In this document: positions 61,166-64,000 of the stretch, piece by piece
How positions within the stretch are numbered: position 1 is the stretch's first letter
Layout of the letters: the number at the start of each line of letters is the position of its first letter
DNA from: Clostridia bacterium
Lineage (GTDB): Bacteria; Bacillota; Clostridia; Oscillospirales; Acutalibacteraceae
Assembly (NCBI GenBank): GCA_017466365.1
Contig: JAFTUG010000012.1
Coordinates: 124,001-188,000 of the forward strand
Length of the DNA stretch: 64,000 nucleotides
Direction: 5' to 3'
Made by a program: the position numbers and the translations under genes
Notes under the pieces: model-generated
Told to the model about the DNA's origin: nothing
Database searches by the model: none
What the model saw: the letters and a program-made list of their open reading frames with translations, nothing else

Positions 61166-62521
61166 ATCTCTTGTGACCGTTTTAACCCAATTGAAGCTGT
61201 TGACTTTGACCAGTGCAACGGCACATTTTAATATCTGGTCTGCTTTTAGGCAAGCGAAGGTAACAACAACGGGAAACTTGAATACAAATGCGCTCAACGC
61301 ACTCAAGGGCAAAACGATAAGCCACATAAAAATGATATCATTTTTTAAAACAAATGAGGTTTCGCCGCCGCCTGACACTATTCCGCAAAGCGCAGGTGCT
61401 TCATACGCCGTGCCGATAATCGTTACCGAAAGCACCCATATAAACTGATTGGTGATTTCGATTGTTTCGGGTGAAGCATCATAAAAATCAATAATGAGAT
61501 TTTTGGTCAGAAGCAGAATGCCGCTCGATATAACACCGATACCTAGGAAAATAAGCTGCAAATTCTTGCTTCTTTTCTTTATTATCTCCATGGGCTTGTT
61601 TTCGCCTATAGTTTTTCCTATCAGCACGCAGGCAACATTGCTCGATGCATAGCAGATAACCGTTGCAACCTGAAAAATCGTTGTTGCAATGCTGTTTGCC
61701 GCAATTGCGCTTTCAATCAGTCTGCCTATGATTGCACCCTGTATGCTCATTGCAATACCCCATGAAACGCTGCTCATCATAAGCGGTAAGCCCGTTTTGA
61801 AATAGTCCTTTACCATTTGTTTATCCGTGACAAACAAATCTTTTATCTTCATTTTAAGCTTTTTATCAATGAATAAGAGGTAAATAACGGTAACAATAAG
61901 TTCAATCAATCTTGAAACGAGAGTTGCAATTGCCGCACCTCTGATTCCCATTTCAGGCGCACCGAATTTGCCATAAATGAGTGCATAATTGAGCAAAATA
62001 TTGATTGCGAATGATGAAAGTGAAACATAAAAACCGATTTTTACCGTTTCAACACTTCTTAAGATTGAAAGGATAATTGTTGAAAGAGTAAACATTAAAT
62101 ATGTATGCTTTATTATATCAAGATAAAGAACCGCCTGCTCAATTACGGCTTCTTTATCCGTAAAAAGGCGGATAAGTGCTTCGGGGGCAACTGCCGCAAA
62201 GGCAAAAATCAATATTGTGAAAATTATTCCGAGCCATATCGCAACGGCTGAAACTTTGTGTATGGGCTTCGTTTCCTTTTTCCCCCAATATTGCGATGCG
62301 ATAACCGCCATGCCCGAGGAAACACCCGATGCAGCCATGTTGAGAAAAAACTGAATGTTGTTGCAGATTCCTACGCCGCTTAACGCAGTCTCGCTGTAAG
62401 CGCCCATCATAACAGAGTCTGCAAGGTTAACTCCGAATGCAATGAGATTTTGACCTGCCATTGAAAGGGTCATGGTTATAAATGCTTTGTAAAAGCTTTT
62501 ATCCGATAGCTTCTTTTCCAT
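61163..62521 (-). CDS. MATE-family efflux transporter
   Basis: Na+- or H+-coupled exporter of the multidrug and toxin extrusion family. 452 residues with 12 hydrophobic helices in two halves; the conserved region FGVNLADSVMMGAYSETALSG (about 28-48) and RIGAAIATLVSR-like segment are typical (here GIRGAAIATLVSRLIE). The substrate is unknown. GGAGA precedes the start and it has no close operon partners. Confidence 0.93.
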   Translation of the reverse strand: MEKKLSDKSFYKAFITMTLSMAGQNLIAFGVNLADSVMMGAYSETALSGVGICNNIQFFLNMAASGVSSGMAVIASQYWGKKETKPIHKVSAVAIWLGIIFTILIFAFAAVAPEALIRLFTDKEAVIEQAVLYLDIIKHTYLMFTLSTIILSILRSVETVKIGFYVSLSSFAINILLNYALIYGKFGAPEMGIRGAAIATLVSRLIELIVTVIYLLFIDKKLKMKIKDLFVTDKQMVKDYFKTGLPLMMSSVSWGIAMSIQGAIIGRLIESAIAANSIATTIFQVATVICYASSNVACVLIGKTIGENKPMEIIKKRSKNLQLIFLGIGVISSGILLLTKNLIIDFYDASPETIEITNQFIWVLSVTIIGTAYEAPALCGIVSGGGETSFVLKNDIIFMWLIVLPLSALSAFVFKFPVVVTFACLKADQILKCAVALVKVNSFNWVKTVTRD

Positions 62522-62652
62522 ATTTCGTCTCCGTATAAAATAGTAAAATAAAGTATATCACCATAAAATTTGAAATACAAGAAAAATTAGTGTTTTCTTA
62601 AGAAAATGATAAGAAATTTATTCTTATTCAGAATAATGCGGAGATATGCAGG

Positions 62653-62661
62653 TGCTATAAT
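62653..62661 (+). promoter_or_regulatory. Extended -10 promoter of the HAD gene
   Basis: TGCTATAAT, 35 bases before the start at 62697, with no clear -35. Two perfect palindromic pieces (TTTTCTTAAGAAAA and ATAAGAA...TTCTTAT, about 62593-62630) lie upstream and could be regulator sites. Confidence 0.45.
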
Positions 62662-62696
62662 TCAAACAGAGATAAAATATAATAAGGAGAGCGAAA

Positions 62697-63263
62697 ATGA
62701 ACGTTTATGATTTTGATAATACGATTTATAAAGGTGAATCGGGTGTTGACCTGTTTCTCTATTTTTTAAAGCGTGACCCTAAACTTATAACTGCGCTCCC
62801 GTGGGCGATAAGCTGCATTGCGAGATATAAAGCAACAAAAATGACCCTTGATGAGGCGCTCAATAAATATGCAGGGGTTATTGAGAGCTACGCGGCAAAG
62901 ATTGATGATATCGAAGGAAATGTTACAAAATTCTGGGATAAAAACATCAAAAAAATTAAGCCGTTTTATTTAGAGCAGAGGCGGGATGACGATATAATCA
63001 TTTCGGCGTGCGTTGATGTTGTGCTTGAAGAAATATGCAAAAGAATCGGTATCAAGAATTATGTAGGCTCTGCAGTTGACCTTGAAAAAAGAAAGCTTCT
63101 CAATTTCTGTTACAGAGAAAACAAAGTGAAGGTATTTAAAGAAAAATTCCCCGATGCGGTTATTGATAATTTTTATACGGATTCATATAACGATCAGCCC
63201 ATGATTGACCTTGCAAAGAATGCATATCTCGTCAAGGGCGATAAAATAACAAAGATAAAGTAA
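62697..63263 (+). CDS. HAD-IB family phosphatase
   Basis: 188-residue HAD-superfamily hydrolase. Motif I YDFDNTIYKGES (catalytic Asp pair at about 4-6), motif II Ser in IISACVDVV, motif III Lys in LEKRKLLNF and motif IV TDSYNDQPMID are all present, which puts it in the IB subfamily with phosphoserine phosphatase-like enzymes. The substrate is unknown. It has GGAG upstream of the start. Confidence 0.85.
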   Translation: MNVYDFDNTIYKGESGVDLFLYFLKRDPKLITALPWAISCIARYKATKMTLDEALNKYAGVIESYAAKIDDIEGNVTKFWDKNIKKIKPFYLEQRRDDDIIISACVDVVLEEICKRIGIKNYVGSAVDLEKRKLLNFCYRENKVKVFKEKFPDAVIDNFYTDSYNDQPMIDLAKNAYLVKGDKITKIK

Positions 63264-63270
63264 AAAGCAG

Positions 63271-63314
63271 CATACCCTCCTCAAAAATCGTAAGCGATTT
63301 TCAGGGAGGGTATG
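63271..63314. terminator. Long hairpin between HAD and ABC transporter genes
   Basis: CATACCCTCC and GGGAGGGTATG, plus AAAATCG and CGATTTT, form a 20-position near-perfect stem around TAAG. No T run follows on the plus strand; on the minus strand CTTTTTAC follows a few bases later. It may end both genes. Confidence 0.55.
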
Positions 63315-63315
63315 G

Positions 63316-64000
63316 TTATTCTTGTTGATATTTTTCTGCCTGGAGATTGAACATATAAGCATATTTTCCGCCCAATGCCATGAGCTCATCATGTGAGCCG
63401 CTTTCAACTATTTCACCGTTTTCAAGCATGTAAATAACGTCTGCCATAACGGTTGTTGAAAGCCTGTGAGAAATAAAGATAACTGTTTTATCCTCGGCGG
63501 CTCTCGACATAGCCTCATTGAGAGCATATTCGGAAACGGGGTCGAGATTTGCGCTGGGTTCATCAAGAATTGCAAACGGGCATTTTTTGTAGAATGCTCT
63601 TGCAACAGCGACCTTCTGACCTTCACCGCCGGAAAGCGAAAGACCGTTATCATCGAATTCGCGGAGCAAAATTGTATCAGTACCGTTCTTAAGTTCTTTG
63701 TTGAAGCTGCTTTCCTTAAGTGCGGCAAGAACTCTTTCTTTGTCGGGATGATCATTCATCGCAACGTTTTCTCCGATTGTTGCGCCGAAAAGAGAGAAAT
63801 CCTGGAAAACGGCGGCGTAGTTTTCGTGATAAGAGTGGATATCCCATTCTTTTATATCCGTGCCGTCAACGGTTATTTTGCCTTCCGTCACATCATAAAG
63901 CCTTAAAAGCAGGTTTGTAAGAGTTGTTTTTCCTGCACCGTTATATCCTACAAGCGCAATTTTCTGATAAGGCTTGATTTCAAGATTTATATTCTTGAGA
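63316..64000 (-). CDS. ABC exporter, ATP-binding domain (5' end beyond the window)
   Basis: The reading frame runs off the right edge, so only the last ~227 residues are seen. They form a nucleotide-binding domain: Walker A GYNGAGKTT (just beyond 63900 on the minus strand), Q-loop VFQDFSLF, signature LSGGEGQKVAVARAF, Walker B CPFAILDEPSANLD, and the switch His in ISHRLST. The layout is that of an ABC exporter of the MsbA/multidrug type whose membrane domain lies in the missing part. The substrate is unknown. An ATG at 63891 within the domain is not the real start. Confidence 0.9.
   Translation of the reverse strand, partial: LKNINLEIKPYQKIALVGYNGAGKTTLTNLLLRLYDVTEGKITVDGTDIKEWDIHSYHENYAAVFQDFSLFGATIGENVAMNDHPDKERVLAALKESSFNKELKNGTDTILLREFDDNGLSLSGGEGQKVAVARAFYKKCPFAILDEPSANLDPVSEYALNEAMSRAAEDKTVIFISHRLSTTVMADVIYMLENGEIVESGSHDELMALGGKYAYMFNLQAEKYQQE

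Noticed and set aside
1-64000. tRNA, rRNA, CRISPR array, prophage or transposase gene
   Set aside because: No tRNA-like cloverleaf, rRNA segment, regularly spaced identical repeats, or phage or transposase motifs were seen; the only repeats are short intergenic ones.

Overview
The window looks like chromosomal DNA from a low-GC, Gram-positive Clostridia bacterium, most likely a gut Oscillospirales/Ruminococcaceae-type organism. This placement is inferred from gene content and order: rplU-prp-rpmA with a cleavable L27 extension, tig-clpP-clpX, lon-engB, yfmF-yfmH, a spoIVFAB-like pair, DUF1540 and DUF1858 proteins, and many secreted BspA-type leucine-rich-repeat proteins. Promoters are of the TTGACA-17-TATAAT type, ribosome binding sites are strong (GGAGG/AAGGAG), and genes are tightly packed, often overlapping. 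I found no rRNA, tRNA, CRISPR array, prophage or transposase gene.

Layout. 0.2-6 kb: a SulP anion transporter, an SGNH hydrolase, an NSS-family Na+ symporter and a secreted metallophosphoesterase. 6-12 kb: two tandem paralogous secreted LRR_5 (BspA-like) proteins of about 1000 residues. 12.4-22.5 kb: a housekeeping run of lon, engB, lysA, the M16 pair yfmF/yfmH, lgt, folD, a PspC protein and the L21-Prp-L27 ribosomal operon with its leader RNA. 22.7-26.7 kb: an accessory patch with a lipoprotein, a small XRE regulator with a palindromic operator, a secreted beta-helix-like protein, a small unknown protein and a GNAT acetyltransferase. 26.7-31.5 kb: the uvrB-uvrA operon with a LexA box. 31.7-33.5 kb: rfbA-rfbC and a DUF378 membrane protein. 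33.5-38.8 kb (minus strand): a secreted alpha/beta hydrolase and an overlapping operon DUF1858-trmK-nif3-rqcH-methyltransferase. 38.9-44 kb: two FAD flavoproteins, a small unknown protein and an M23/M50 pair resembling SpoIVFA/SpoIVFB. 44-46.6 kb: a third BspA-like protein behind a structured leader RNA and a MITE-like repeat. 46.6-61.1 kb: a radical SAM pair, rplS, two signal peptidases, rbgA, capA-like, rnhB, yraN, a dipeptidase, thrC, DUF1540, a phosphoesterase, tig, clpP and clpX. 61-64 kb: a MATE exporter, a HAD-IB phosphatase and the 3' part of an ABC exporter.

Themes. Protein quality control (Lon, ClpXP, trigger factor, RqcH), ribosome assembly (EngB, RbgA, L21/Prp/L27, L19) and the secretion/surface system (Lgt, two signal peptidases, several large secreted proteins) dominate. 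The surface proteins share aromatic, hydrophobic C-terminal tails that no textbook sorting signal explains.

The most interesting non-coding signal is on the minus strand at about 46145-46323. A near-consensus promoter starts a predicted multi-stem RNA that ends in a canonical intrinsic terminator just upstream of the ribosome binding site of a BspA-like gene. This is the architecture of a riboswitch or attenuator, and I could not match it to a known class. Two intergenic repeat families (5972-6115 with 42187-42400; 46341-46514 with 26680-26720) are further candidates for undescribed elements. All functional calls rest on reading motifs by eye; no database search was possible.
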